From: Candidatus Sumerlaeota bacterium
GTDB taxonomy: Bacteria > Sumerlaeota > Sumerlaeia > JADFCT01
Assembly (NCBI GenBank): GCA_026398575.1
Contig: JAPLSP010000136.1
Span: 1-47,562 of the forward strand
Reading direction: 5' to 3'
Length of the DNA: 47,562 bases
The notes under the pieces are model-generated. The model had not been told where the DNA came from. It searched no databases and saw nothing but the letters and a program-made list of their open reading frames with translations. Of the stretch, positions 25,711 through 33,907 are shown in pieces. The number at the start of each line of letters is the position of its first letter. Positions within the stretch are counted from its first letter, which is position 1. Both the position numbers and the translations under genes were made by a program.

Positions 25711-25842
25711 AATGACTATGCCCTTCGATTCGGGATCGGCATCCAGCTGGCGCGCCAGGAGATGGAACTCAACGGCAATCCGCCGATTGAATTCGACGCG
25801 GAGGACGCGCGCGTGGGCGTGGTCTTGAAAAAGGCAATATGA
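25711..25842 (+). pseudogene. C-terminal fragment of an AlbA_2/RecG-like transcriptional regulator
   Basis: A short open stretch translates to FGIGIQLARQEMELNG, then NPPIEFDAEDARVGVV, and stops at 25840-25842. This is the usual end of AlbA_2 plus HATPase-like regulators. No start codon or upstream domain is present, so it is a remnant. A fragment from the middle of the same kind of protein lies 1.6 kb downstream at 27414. Confidence 0.65.
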
Positions 25843-25864
25843 AGCGCGTGATAAGGAATCTAAG

Positions 25865-25951
25865 ATGACGACTGCCGAACGGGCTGCAGATCATTTCAAG
25901 TTAACCATAACGGCCGCTGGCAAGACCGCCATAGAAATCAGCAGCCGGTAG
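25865..25951 (+). CDS. Possible 28-residue peptide
   Basis: An ATG with AAGGA about 8 nt upstream opens 28 codons (start MTTAERAADHF, end IEISSR) to a TAG. There is no known family. It lies in the 386-nt gap between the MAD4-like gene and the toxin and could equally be part of decayed DNA. Confidence 0.2.
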   Translation: MTTAERAADHFKLTITAAGKTAIEISSR

Positions 25952-26004
25952 GACAGACCTTGCTGAGAAACCGAGAAACGATCGCGGGAAATGCGCTTGC
26001 GTTG

Positions 26005-26026
26005 AATTTAGCATTTTTGCTAAATT
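26005..26026. promoter_or_regulatory. Palindromic operator-like site before the toxin-antitoxin-chaperone genes
   Basis: AATTTAGCA and TGCTAAATT are perfect 9-bp arms around TTTT. The site ends 18 nt before the toxin ATG at 26045. Type II antitoxins with an XRE domain usually bind such AT-rich palindromes to repress their own operon; that use is inferred. Confidence 0.6.
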
Positions 26027-26044
26027 GCTTTTTCAGAGGGCAGC

Positions 26045-26433
26045 ATGGAGCCATCAAAAATCTCCAGCGCCGTCGAAGTTGTTTTTTCCGCGACCATCGC
26101 GGTCAATCCCCCGTTATTGAATGGCTGCGTGAGAGTGATGATGTCACCCAAGCGAAAGCAGGGCAACGCTTTCGGTCACTTGCAAGCGAAGGACATGCGT
26201 TGAATCGCCCGCTCGCTGAACATGTGGAAGGCGATATATATGCTCTTCGGATAAAATCCTCGAGCAAACGGCAATTCAGGATATTTTACTTTTTTCATCA
26301 TCGCACAATGGCAATCTTGACTCATGGTTTCTTAAAGGCCAGTGACAAAATTCCACCGTCTGAAATCGCAAGAGCCAAGAGATATCGCGAGCTATTTGTC
26401 TCAGACCCGGATAGATATACTTACAAGCGATAG
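26045..26433 (+). CDS. higB: HigB/RelE-like (Gp49 family) toxin with an apparent frameshift
   Basis: The body of the protein is a phage-derived Gp49-like toxin: FRDHRGQSPVIEWLRES, IYALRIKSSSKRQFRIFYFF, then ILTHGFLKASDKIP. Such toxins are ribosome-dependent mRNA nucleases. The best start, ATG at 26045 with GAGGG just before it, reads MEPSKISSAVEVVF and then leaves the toxin frame at a run of six T (26082-26087). A seventh T would give VVFFRDHRG, exactly the family pattern. Without a shift, the toxin frame is open only from a TTG at 25960 with an unlikely N-terminus. So this is a mutated toxin, a slippery or phase-variable one, or an assembly error. It is followed 17 nt on by its antitoxin. 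Confidence 0.75.
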
Positions 26434-26450
26434 CCAGGAGGATAACCGAT

Positions 26451-26894
26451 ATGAAAACAGCGAATGCATTGGAAATATTCAACCGTCTTTTTGTGGATGG
26501 CAATGCAAAGATGGAACGGCTGATTAAGGAAGAGGAACGCAAAGCCGGAATCGCTCAGAAGATCTACAATCTGCGAAAAGCGCGCGGCCTGACCCAAAAT
26601 CAGTTCGGAAAGAAGATCGGCACAACGGGCTCGGCGATATCACGGTTAGAAGACACGGATTACGACTGGCATCAATCGCTGGAAACATTGCGAAAGATCG
26701 CGGAGACTTTTGGATGTGATTTCAGCGTGGAACTAAAAGAGAGCCCGCCGTTCTGGATCGAAGCATCCGCATGCTCACAAAAACATGGTCATTTCGTGCA
26801 ATCAAGGTCGTACGGAAATTGGCAAGACAATTTGCCAAAGATTCCACGAGGCAAAGCAGTTGCAGCGAATGAAAAACTGGCGCTAGCCGCCTAA
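26451..26894 (+). CDS. higA: HigA-like XRE antitoxin with a C-terminal tail
   Basis: A 147-residue antitoxin and repressor. A strong AGGAGG precedes the ATG. Residues about 35-95 are an XRE helix-turn-helix (IYNLRKARGLTQNQFGKKIG, then AISRLED). The last 50 residues (from SPPFWIEA to the end) go beyond the usual HigA length and include aromatic, exposed-looking stretches (HFVQSRSYGNWQDN). In HigBA-SecB systems such a tail, called the chaperone-addiction region, makes the antitoxin depend on the SecB-like chaperone encoded next. That the tail has this role here is inferred from gene order. It would bind the palindrome at 26005. Confidence 0.8.
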   Translation: MKTANALEIFNRLFVDGNAKMERLIKEEERKAGIAQKIYNLRKARGLTQNQFGKKIGTTGSAISRLEDTDYDWHQSLETLRKIAETFGCDFSVELKESPPFWIEASACSQKHGHFVQSRSYGNWQDNLPKIPRGKAVAANEKLALAA

Positions 26895-26906
26895 GGAGGA
26901 ATCACC

Positions 26907-27413
26907 ATGTCCGCCATAATGGAGTTGGTCAATTTCGCGGTAGAAAGTCTTCAAGTGAAATGGAGAGGGGATGAGCTTGATCTCTCCAAAACGCCTCATC
27001 GTGTGGGCATAGACTACTCAATATTCGCCGAGAAGAAAATGGATTATTTGCTCAAATTATCGCTCTTCGTCAAAGTCACTCCAGCAAAGGAGGACAAAGG
27101 ATATTCAATCGAAGCTCGGGTATCTGGAATATTCTCATTTCCAAAGAACTGTCCTCGTGAGGATATTCCCGGCATGTTGCTGATGAATGGCAATGCCATG
27201 CTTTACGGAATTCTTCGAGGGCACATCGCTATGGTCACTGGAATATTCGCGCCTGGACGCTTCATGCTCCCGACGCTGAATATCGCGGAAATGGTGGAAT
27301 CAATCGAAGCGCGGAAGCAAACAATGCGGAAGGAAAAGCCCCAAGCGCTAAAATGGGCGAGCAAGACAATTAAGCAAAGAGTCCATAGCAAGCGCGGTGG
27401 GATCAAATCCTGA
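26907..27413 (+). CDS. SecB-like chaperone of a toxin-antitoxin-chaperone module
   Basis: A 168-residue protein, 12 nt after the antitoxin stop, with AAGGAGG before its ATG. The middle reads IEARVSGIFSF, and residues 97-127 (AMLYGILRGHIAMVTG, then FMLPTLNIAEM) fit the SecB fold pattern of a helix after the beta-sheet followed by a Leu-Pro-x-Leu-Asn turn. The sequence is too divergent and too basic at its end to be the housekeeping export chaperone. Next to HigB and HigA it matches the three-gene arrangement known from Mycobacterium tuberculosis Rv1955-Rv1957. Expected role: hold and protect the antitoxin until its tail is satisfied. The identification is by motif and context. Confidence 0.7.
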   Translation: MSAIMELVNFAVESLQVKWRGDELDLSKTPHRVGIDYSIFAEKKMDYLLKLSLFVKVTPAKEDKGYSIEARVSGIFSFPKNCPREDIPGMLLMNGNAMLYGILRGHIAMVTGIFAPGRFMLPTLNIAEMVESIEARKQTMRKEKPQALKWASKTIKQRVHSKRGGIKS

Positions 27414-27655
27414 GAATCGAAGGCGCGACGCTGACCGATCCGATCAAGGATCAAAAGGAAATCAAAGGGCCGCTGTATGACTGTTTGCATCTGCTGGACG
27501 ATGTCTTCCGCGCCCATATCACCATCGCCACGGACATCCGGTCGCAATCGCTCGAACAGCGGCGCCCCGATTATCCTCTGTCCGCGCTGCAGCAGATTGC
27601 GCGTACAGCCGATTATGCGCACAATACGACGTTACGCGGGCATGACGAATCCCAT
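27414..27655 (+). pseudogene. Middle fragment of an AlbA_2/RecG-like regulator, frameshifted
   Basis: Directly after the chaperone stop the DNA encodes EGATLTDPIKDQKEIKGPLY, then DCLHLLDDVFRAHI and RRPDYPLSALQQIAR, the mid-region of AlbA_2/HATPase-type regulators. At about 27610 the frame shifts, and the next frame continues with IMRTIRRYAGMTNP, which still resembles the family (VMHRTYEGTNAP). The fragment then ends against the 3' end of the minus-strand gene. There is no start or end, so it is a decayed remnant. Confidence 0.6.
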
Positions 27656-29428
27656 TTCCTTGAGGGCCGTTCGAAAGGCGCGCTCGTTGCGTCGGGCAAC
27701 AACCAGGAAGCGCTCGCCGGCATGGCGGCAATATTTTCCGGCTCGAGGATCATGAGCGATCAGGAGCGCCGTACGCTCGTCACGCGTTTCGACGAGCCAG
27801 GCGTCCTCCCGTCCGGAGATGGCCGAGGCCCCGCCCGCCAAGTCCGAGAGAAAAACGCTCACGGGTTGCGGAATCTCACCCTCTGCGTTTATGTTCAAGA
27901 ACTCCGTGATTTCCTCCAGCTTGCCCCCACCTTCGATAAAATCAAGAAGGCGTCGCGCCTCCAAGCGCCAGATAGCGTCGCTTTGGCGCGCGGCGAAGCG
28001 GTCGAGCATGGAAGTCTCCGCCGGCGTCAGGGCATGATGCTCCAAGACCGCCAGATCGCGATTGGGCAGGACGCGAAACAACGAGCGCTTCGGCGCGGGC
28101 GGCGGCGCGTAGGTTTCGTTGACGCCCAGGCAAAATGCGCCCAGCGGATTGAGGCGGATATGGAGAAGGCCGTCATAGCGGCCGCAAAAACTCAAGTCGT
28201 CTATGCCCCAGGACTCGTGCAACTCCGGCCAGAGATGATGCGGCCATGTATAAGCGATATCCACCAATCCCAATGTGGCCATGGATTCCATGAAAAAGGC
28301 GCGCATATATTGGCGCTCTAAATCCTGGCCCACGTGCGAGTAGCCCATGCTCCCATACTGCTTCTCTAAGAAATATAAATCCCAGGGATTCTCGCTCACG
28401 CGGAAGCTCAAGCCGCTGGCCAGCAGGAAACGAAAGGCTTCGCTGAATTCGATCCATTGACCGATGGGCCATCGGCGCATGGATTCGGCGATGGCGTCCC
28501 TGCGTTCGTAAGGCGGCGTCATGGAACGCCCGCCTTTGCCCGACTGCCCGCGGATGTTTGGGATGCGGTTGAACTCGTCAAAGTCATCGTCAAAAAGAAA
28601 CTGGTTGAATCCCTCGCGCAATGCGTCGGCGTCCGGAGCGTTGACAACGCTCTTGCCCGCGGCGGTCAACCGAAGATTCCCGGCGGTTGCTTTGCACCAG
28701 CCGCACTGCTGAACCAGCGCGCCCCAGGCGTGCGCGCGCACGGCGCCGGGCGACTCATACCATTGAGAGGCGCGATACGGCTCGTCGTCCGATTCCAGAT
28801 CGAAGTCCGGCGCCGCCAGCGATTGGCCCATCAAGCGAACCGCAGCGTCCGTCGGACGGCGGCTTTTTTCCGTCACTCGCAGTTTGTCCGATTGCGCCAG
28901 GATCAGGATTCGGCGCAGTTCCTGAAGAACGATTGCCTCTCCCTGATAGACATGAATCCCGCGATTTTCTTGGCCGCTGCCGTGGAAATGGAGACGGGGC
29001 TGGAAACGATCGGGAATTGTTTCGGCGGATCTAATAACCAGCGGCGGCGCCGCCGGCAGCAACTCCTTCAGCCGAACAGCGATGTCCTCGGCCACGCTGG
29101 TTCCTCCAGGGGCTGCGAACAACACAAGATGGATTAGTTCGGCCTCGCGAGAACGGAGATATGGGATCGCTTCAGGACACTGCTGCCCATATTTCGCCCG
29201 AAAAGAGTCTGGTCGCACTGTCTCGCTGCCATGAACCGCTTCGGACAAAAACAGGCGCTGCCCGGGTGTCAAGAGCGCAAGCCACTCAGGCAAATACTTC
29301 TGGAAATAGGTCTCGATAGCGGTGATTACTTCAGCCTTGCGCACCGGGATTTTGCCCATGCCCGCCTTCTTCGCCATGGTCTTCAGCGATTCACTGCTCA
29401 AAGCCTCCAGTACTTCCCTCAGTTCCAT
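27632..29428 (-). CDS. Helicase-associated protein with a Helicase_C_3 / XPB-N-like C-terminal part
   Basis: 598 residues from the ATG at 29428 (MELREVLEALSSESLK); the open frame upstream is only the mirror of the hydrolase gene and is ignored. The N-terminal 60 residues are a helical, SAP-like segment (LKTMAKKAGMGKIPVRKAEV). The middle has winged-helix-like stretches (AWGALVQQCGWCKATAGNLR). The C-terminal 150 residues (LPNRDLAVLEHH, then MLDRFAARQSDAIWRLEA and IPQPVSVFLSDLA) fit the Helicase_C_3 domain seen in XPB-related proteins. There is no ATPase motif, so it is an accessory or regulatory factor rather than a helicase. Its place beside the defence island may be relevant; function is unknown. 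Confidence 0.55.
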   Translation of the reverse strand: MELREVLEALSSESLKTMAKKAGMGKIPVRKAEVITAIETYFQKYLPEWLALLTPGQRLFLSEAVHGSETVRPDSFRAKYGQQCPEAIPYLRSREAELIHLVLFAAPGGTSVAEDIAVRLKELLPAAPPLVIRSAETIPDRFQPRLHFHGSGQENRGIHVYQGEAIVLQELRRILILAQSDKLRVTEKSRRPTDAAVRLMGQSLAAPDFDLESDDEPYRASQWYESPGAVRAHAWGALVQQCGWCKATAGNLRLTAAGKSVVNAPDADALREGFNQFLFDDDFDEFNRIPNIRGQSGKGGRSMTPPYERRDAIAESMRRWPIGQWIEFSEAFRFLLASGLSFRVSENPWDLYFLEKQYGSMGYSHVGQDLERQYMRAFFMESMATLGLVDIAYTWPHHLWPELHESWGIDDLSFCGRYDGLLHIRLNPLGAFCLGVNETYAPPPAPKRSLFRVLPNRDLAVLEHHALTPAETSMLDRFAARQSDAIWRLEARRLLDFIEGGGKLEEITEFLNINAEGEIPQPVSVFLSDLAGGASAISGREDAWLVETRDERTALLIAHDPRAGKYCRHAGERFLVVARRNERAFRTALKEMGFVMPA

Positions 29429-29460
29429 ACAGCGATCCTTGATTAGTTTGTCGCAAACAA

Positions 29461-31953
29461 CTATTTCCCCTGAATTCCCGCCACGCTTATGCCCATCGCC
29501 GCGATCTCTTTGCCATCCGGCGCGCGCCAGGGCTTGTCGCCGAAGTTGACGGTGACGGCGGCGCCGTTGGCGAAGGTGGTGCGCTGGACGTCGCGGTCGG
29601 GGGTCAGGAATTCGTGGTTGGTCATTTCGGAGTAGCCGGTGGCGCGGGCGATGGGGCAGGTGTTTTTGTAGCTGTGGGCGAAGCGGTCCTTGTTCTTGTT
29701 CCAGAAATCGCGGTTGAACATGAACATCGTTCCGGCGCCGTAGAGGGCGTTGAAGCAGTCGCGCTTGTCCCAGAGCGCGGGCAGCTTGTTGTTGTAGTCG
29801 CCCCAATACCACTGCGCGACGACGCAATCGTGATAGACCAGTTCCCACAGCGGCAGGCGATAGCGGTGGCCGAGCTGGAATTTGGCGACGCGCTCGGGGA
29901 CTTCGTCCAGGATTTTTTGCATGTCACGCCCGGAATCGGGACAGCGATAAGGCCCCAAACTCATCATGCCTTCGTAGTAGTGCAGGAATGGAACCGAGGC
30001 GTCGTGGCCGGTTTCGCAGCCGGTGACGAGTTTCAATTCGCGTGAAACCACGTCCAGCAGTTCCATCTTGTATTGGCGGCTTTCCGTGCGCGTCATGGGG
30101 TGATCGGGGGAATAGCACTCGCGCCAGGGCGAGGCGGTCGTCGTGTAAATGAAGCGGCAGCGGAAAGGGCGGTTCTTCAGGTCTTCGGGAATGCGTTTGC
30201 GGGCGTAGGCGGGCGCGACTTTGTCGCAGAGGGTGCCGCACGGATACATGACGCCGTCCTTGCCGCGCACCTGCCAGCCTTTGACCCAGTCTCCGTTTGC
30301 GCCGATCATGATGTCCTTGGGCCAGCCTTCCTGCGTCCAGTCGCCGTGCGTGCGGCCGCCCAGTTTTTCGGCGATGACCTTCGGGTCCATCAGGTCCTGA
30401 TAGATGTCGTAGCGGCTGGTGAGGACGCCGGGGATTTCGTTCATGGCGCGGATGGTTTCCGCGCCGCCGCCGCTGCTCCAGAGGATGCGCTCGATGCCGG
30501 CGGACTGCATCTCCTTGATGATTCCGAGTTGGTCCTTGTCCCAGCACCAGACGTTCACGGCGCCGATCAACAGGTCCACATTGGGAATCTCTTTGCGTTT
30601 TTCAGCGAGGGTTTTAAGGAGGCCGATTTGCTGGGCGTAGGCGCGATAGCGTTTGCACATCGCGACGTGTCCGCCTTTGTCGAAGAAGATGTAGCGAATT
30701 TTGCGCTCGTACCCGAATTGTTTTTTCTGCGAATCCCACACCGGCGCGACGCACAGTTTTCCGTCGAGGCGCTCTATGCGGATTTGCGCGTCGTCAGGCG
30801 TTTCGAGGATCGCCATCTCAGCGCGCTGGCCGTCGGTGGCGCCGAAGAATGCCATGCAGATGCCGTGTCCGCCGTAAGCAACGAGCGAGAAAGGATTAAT
30901 GCCAGCATCCTCGACGGGATACGAGATGCCTTCGTTCATCGGAATGACAAGGTAGGTTCCCGGTTCGCTGACGAAGGGTTGGGGGAAGGTTATGCGCCCG
31001 TCCATCTCGGCCTTGGGATCGCCCGACAGCTCGATGGCGAATTCAGGCTTGTCGCCATCCAGGCGCAAAATAGAGCGGAACTCAACCATTGTGGGGGCGT
31101 GCATCCAGGAGCATTCGATGGCGTCAGGGCTGGCGGCGCCAGGGCTTGTAGCGCCGGCTCCGACTTGTCCGACGGGTCTGACGGGTCCGACCGGTCCGAC
31201 TGATCCGGCTGAAGCGCCCGAGGCGTTTGCCTTGGCGCTCAGCAAAATGCATTCTCGCGCCAGCTGTCGCTGACGCCAGGTTTGGCCGGCGCGTTTGTCT
31301 TTGACAGCGAACGTGCCGTCCGAGGTGTCCATCGTCACTTCGAGCGCGGCGTTGGCGACTGATAGCGTCTTGGGCAAACCTTGCGCCATGCGCGAGGCGG
31401 CTTCGCCCGTCTTGACGAGTGTGACGTCATCCACCCAGACCGTCGCGGGACCATATCCCGTCAGGCGCGGCTGCATGGCGACGCAATTGGCGGGGATGAT
31501 GAATCGCGTTTTCAGCAGCCGCCATTGCGCGGTTTCGTTGGATGTCTTTGAGCCATAGGTCCACTCCAGAGTCTTCCCTTTATCATCATAAGTCGTGGCG
31601 GAAATTTCCACGCGGCCCGTTCCCTGGAGTTTCACCCACGCCTGCAATTCAAAAAGATCGCCAGGCTTGACCGGGAGCCGATTCGGTGAATTGACGCTCC
31701 AATCATTGCTGCCGCGATGCGCGATGCGCAGGCAGCGCGCGCCGCCATGCGGCCCGCTCGATTCAATCGCGGCCTCTCCCATTCCCTTGTCGCGCGACCA
31801 GAAATCCAGCCATCCGGCGGGCTTGCCGTCCTTGACTTCCTCGAAACCGCCGTTGGCCAACAGATTTTTCCCTTCGGGTTCAGCCGCCAAGCCTGAGCCC
31901 GCGCTGGCTGCCAACAACATGCAGGAATAAAGGAGCCAAAATGATGATCGCAT
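29461..31953 (-). CDS. Secreted glycoside hydrolase, GH101/GH129-like
   Basis: 830 residues from the ATG at 31953, which has GGGAGG 6 nt upstream; a further ATG at 32043 lacks one. A signal peptide ends near GSGLAA. Residues about 25-190 form a carbohydrate-binding beta-sandwich (NLLANGGFEEVKDGKPAGW). A beta-rich domain and a barrel follow, with acidic motifs such as LVTGCETGHDAS and LPLWELVYHDCVVAQWYWGD. The pattern recalls glycosidases related to GH101/GH129 (alpha-N-acetylgalactosaminidase type), but I cannot name the substrate. A Val-Gly-Pro repeat near residue 250 comes from the 9-bp array at 31167. It opens the glycan-degradation block. Confidence 0.6.
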   Translation of the reverse strand: MRSSFWLLYSCMLLAASAGSGLAAEPEGKNLLANGGFEEVKDGKPAGWLDFWSRDKGMGEAAIESSGPHGGARCLRIAHRGSNDWSVNSPNRLPVKPGDLFELQAWVKLQGTGRVEISATTYDDKGKTLEWTYGSKTSNETAQWRLLKTRFIIPANCVAMQPRLTGYGPATVWVDDVTLVKTGEAASRMAQGLPKTLSVANAALEVTMDTSDGTFAVKDKRAGQTWRQRQLARECILLSAKANASGASAGSVGPVGPVRPVGQVGAGATSPGAASPDAIECSWMHAPTMVEFRSILRLDGDKPEFAIELSGDPKAEMDGRITFPQPFVSEPGTYLVIPMNEGISYPVEDAGINPFSLVAYGGHGICMAFFGATDGQRAEMAILETPDDAQIRIERLDGKLCVAPVWDSQKKQFGYERKIRYIFFDKGGHVAMCKRYRAYAQQIGLLKTLAEKRKEIPNVDLLIGAVNVWCWDKDQLGIIKEMQSAGIERILWSSGGGAETIRAMNEIPGVLTSRYDIYQDLMDPKVIAEKLGGRTHGDWTQEGWPKDIMIGANGDWVKGWQVRGKDGVMYPCGTLCDKVAPAYARKRIPEDLKNRPFRCRFIYTTTASPWRECYSPDHPMTRTESRQYKMELLDVVSRELKLVTGCETGHDASVPFLHYYEGMMSLGPYRCPDSGRDMQKILDEVPERVAKFQLGHRYRLPLWELVYHDCVVAQWYWGDYNNKLPALWDKRDCFNALYGAGTMFMFNRDFWNKNKDRFAHSYKNTCPIARATGYSEMTNHEFLTPDRDVQRTTFANGAAVTVNFGDKPWRAPDGKEIAAMGISVAGIQGK
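31167..31211. repeat. In-frame 9-bp tandem repeat in the hydrolase gene
   Basis: Five units of GTCCGACSG-type sequence, coding for a Gly-Pro-Val repeat in a loop. It is the same family as 4376-4411 but in the opposite orientation. Confidence 0.9.
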
Positions 31954-32055
31954 CGCTATCCTCCCATAAGATTGATGTTGATGCAGGATTCTACGATCCT
32001 TGTTTGGACGCAAAACATGACGCATGCGAATATGTGGCGACAACGCCTTCTTCTT

Positions 32056-32574
32056 TCAGTTCATGCTGGGACCGGGCACAGGAGAAGGAATTATTCCTCT
32101 CTTTATTAGCCACTGATCAATCAGCCTATAGATATTGTCTATCTCCTCATCGGTATGACCATGCGCGCGCATCCATTCCTCGAATGGCCGTTCTCCCGCC
32201 ATCATTCGAGTCACAAGATCCTGAAGCTGAAGCTCGGAGAAATCGCAAATCCCAAGCAATTCCTCCTGCTTGGACGGCACAATGCCATCAGCCATTAGTC
32301 CCAGCAATTTGCTACGATTCTCTCGAATGAGCTGCTCCATAAGTCCTTTGACTGCGACTTTCCGTTCCGGAGCAAGGCGGCGCATTTCCATTTGATTGTC
32401 TAGTTGGTGTTTCATCCAGCTGATTCCACCGTTAGTCAGCCAAGTTCGAAGATCATCCACCGAGGTTCCCGCGTGTCTGAAACGGTCATTTTTCAGAACG
32501 TCAAGCATATACTCGAAAGTGCGGCGTAGATGCTCTTCCCAGCGGTCCTCTTCCAAATGCTCAATCAGCGACAT
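32056..32574 (-). CDS. Uncharacterised helical protein
   Basis: 172 residues from the ATG at 32574, supported by GGAGAG 9 nt upstream (an ATG at 32583 is weaker). The sequence is charged and almost wholly helical (LIEHLEEDRWEEHLRRTF; LQLQDLVTRMMAGERPFEEW), with no signal peptide or membrane segment. I do not recognise a family. It lies 70 nt downstream of the AAA_14 ATPase on the same strand and may be transcribed with it. Confidence 0.6.
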   Translation of the reverse strand: MSLIEHLEEDRWEEHLRRTFEYMLDVLKNDRFRHAGTSVDDLRTWLTNGGISWMKHQLDNQMEMRRLAPERKVAVKGLMEQLIRENRSKLLGLMADGIVPSKQEELLGICDFSELQLQDLVTRMMAGERPFEEWMRAHGHTDEEIDNIYRLIDQWLIKRGIIPSPVPGPSMN

Positions 32575-32644
32575 GATGATCACTCTCCGTTGAAATCTAT
32601 GATCTGGATTTTCGCCGGTTCTCCGCCTTCAATCAATCCCCGAA

Positions 32645-33829
32645 TTAGAAGATCTCTCCCTGATAGAGCCGCCTTAAAAACTCCTCAACCGGCAGCACGT
32701 CTACACCATCGAAATGATAAACCCTCTTCCCTGTATAAATCCCAAACATCTTGTCCACTTTGAGACGTCGAGGCTCTTCGCCCAGTATACGCATGGCGCT
32801 TTCCCATTTGCGCTCCCACTTCTCCGCCAGTTTTATCTCCAGGCAGACCACTCGGGCCGCTTCGCCGCCTTGAGGCTTCCGGGTCTCGATCACGAAGTCC
32901 ACTTCGGCGCCGTCGCGAGTGCGGTAGTAATAAATCGAGCGGTGCTTTTCCTGGGTTTCATTATAAACACGCAGTTCATGATAGAGGAAAGTCTCCAACG
33001 CCGCGCCTTTCCAGAGCCTGTCCGCAGGATCGAAGAGCAGTCCGGCAGCCGCCCGCGCCACGCCGGGATCAAACCAGAAAAACTTCGGATGCGATTGCTC
33101 GCGGATCTTCACTTGCGGGCGGTAAGACGGGAGAAAACGACCGAGCAAAGTATCTTCGAGGATGGAAAAATACACCTTGGCGCTGCTGCGGGGAATCGCG
33201 GCATCGCGGGCGATGCTTAGGACATTGACCGCTTGGGCGTTGACCTGACCGGCGACTTGAAGAAAACGCAGGAAGGGCGGCAGGTTTCGAACCGCTCCTT
33301 CTTCTTTGATTTCCTCCCTGATGTAAGTGTTGGCGTAGGCTTCGAGTATCTCGGGCGCTCCCTTGGGATCGGCATGAACCAAGGGAAGGCTGCCCCATTC
33401 CAGGGCGCGATTCAGATCGAAGGAATCCTTGATCTCCCGCCACGAAAACGCCTCCATTGTTCGTGTCACGGCGCGCCCAGCCAGAAGGTTTACGCCGCCG
33501 CGGCGGAGTTTTCGCGCTGACGACCCACACAAGGCAAAGCGCCATTTTCGCGTTTCCATCAGGCGATGGACTTCATCGAGCAAGAGGGGAATCTTTTGTA
33601 TCTCATCCAGCGCCACCCACGCTTTTTCTGGAAGATTTCCGGCTATCGCCTCCAGGCGGCCTGGCTCGCGCATCAGCTCATGACACAGCGAGGCATCGAG
33701 CAGATCGAAATATGCACAGTCGCGAAAAGTTTGGCGCAGCCACGTGCTCTTGCCGGACCCGCGCGGACCAAAGAGAAAGAATGACCGTTCCGGTGGTTTT
33801 AACAGCCGCGAAATCGTAGGAATAGACAT
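32645..33829 (-). CDS. AAA_14/DUF4143 ATP-binding protein
   Basis: A 394-residue ATPase. Walker A GPRGSGKST is at about residues 22-30, Walker B WVALDEIQKI at about 71-80, and the sensor motif ALCGSSARKLRRGGVNLLAGR follows in two parts. The C-terminal DUF4143 part ends in a nuclease-fold-like segment (DGAEVDFVIETRK, then CLEIKLAEKW). Such proteins are common in bacterial genomes with unclear roles, sometimes linked to toxin-antitoxin-like behaviour. No clear Shine-Dalgarno precedes the ATG. A perfect 11-bp inverted repeat lies 19 nt upstream, which suggests self-regulation or a leaderless promoter. Confidence 0.88.
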   Translation of the reverse strand: MSIPTISRLLKPPERSFFLFGPRGSGKSTWLRQTFRDCAYFDLLDASLCHELMREPGRLEAIAGNLPEKAWVALDEIQKIPLLLDEVHRLMETRKWRFALCGSSARKLRRGGVNLLAGRAVTRTMEAFSWREIKDSFDLNRALEWGSLPLVHADPKGAPEILEAYANTYIREEIKEEGAVRNLPPFLRFLQVAGQVNAQAVNVLSIARDAAIPRSSAKVYFSILEDTLLGRFLPSYRPQVKIREQSHPKFFWFDPGVARAAAGLLFDPADRLWKGAALETFLYHELRVYNETQEKHRSIYYYRTRDGAEVDFVIETRKPQGGEAARVVCLEIKLAEKWERKWESAMRILGEEPRRLKVDKMFGIYTGKRVYHFDGVDVLPVEEFLRRLYQGEIF

Positions 33830-33847
33830 GGCGATATGACAATTATG

Positions 33848-33874
33848 TTGTAAATTTGTCGTGCAAATTTACAA
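33848..33874. promoter_or_regulatory. Perfect inverted repeat upstream of the AAA_14 gene
   Basis: TTGTAAATTTG at 33848-33858 and CAAATTTACAA at 33864-33874 form perfect 11-bp arms around TCGTG. It is AT-rich and placed just before the start at 33829, like an operator. Confidence 0.6.
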
Positions 33875-33907
33875 GAGAGTTGCAAATCCGCAGTGACACG
33901 TCAACCG

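Noticed and set aside
27485..28321. Plus-strand open frame of 278 codons
   Set aside because: Its first 50 codons belong to the decayed regulator fragment; the rest is antisense to the helicase-associated protein.
29429..29848. 140-codon upstream extension of the helicase-associated protein
   Set aside because: Arg-rich, antisense to the hydrolase gene, and the natural start MELREV lies at 29428.
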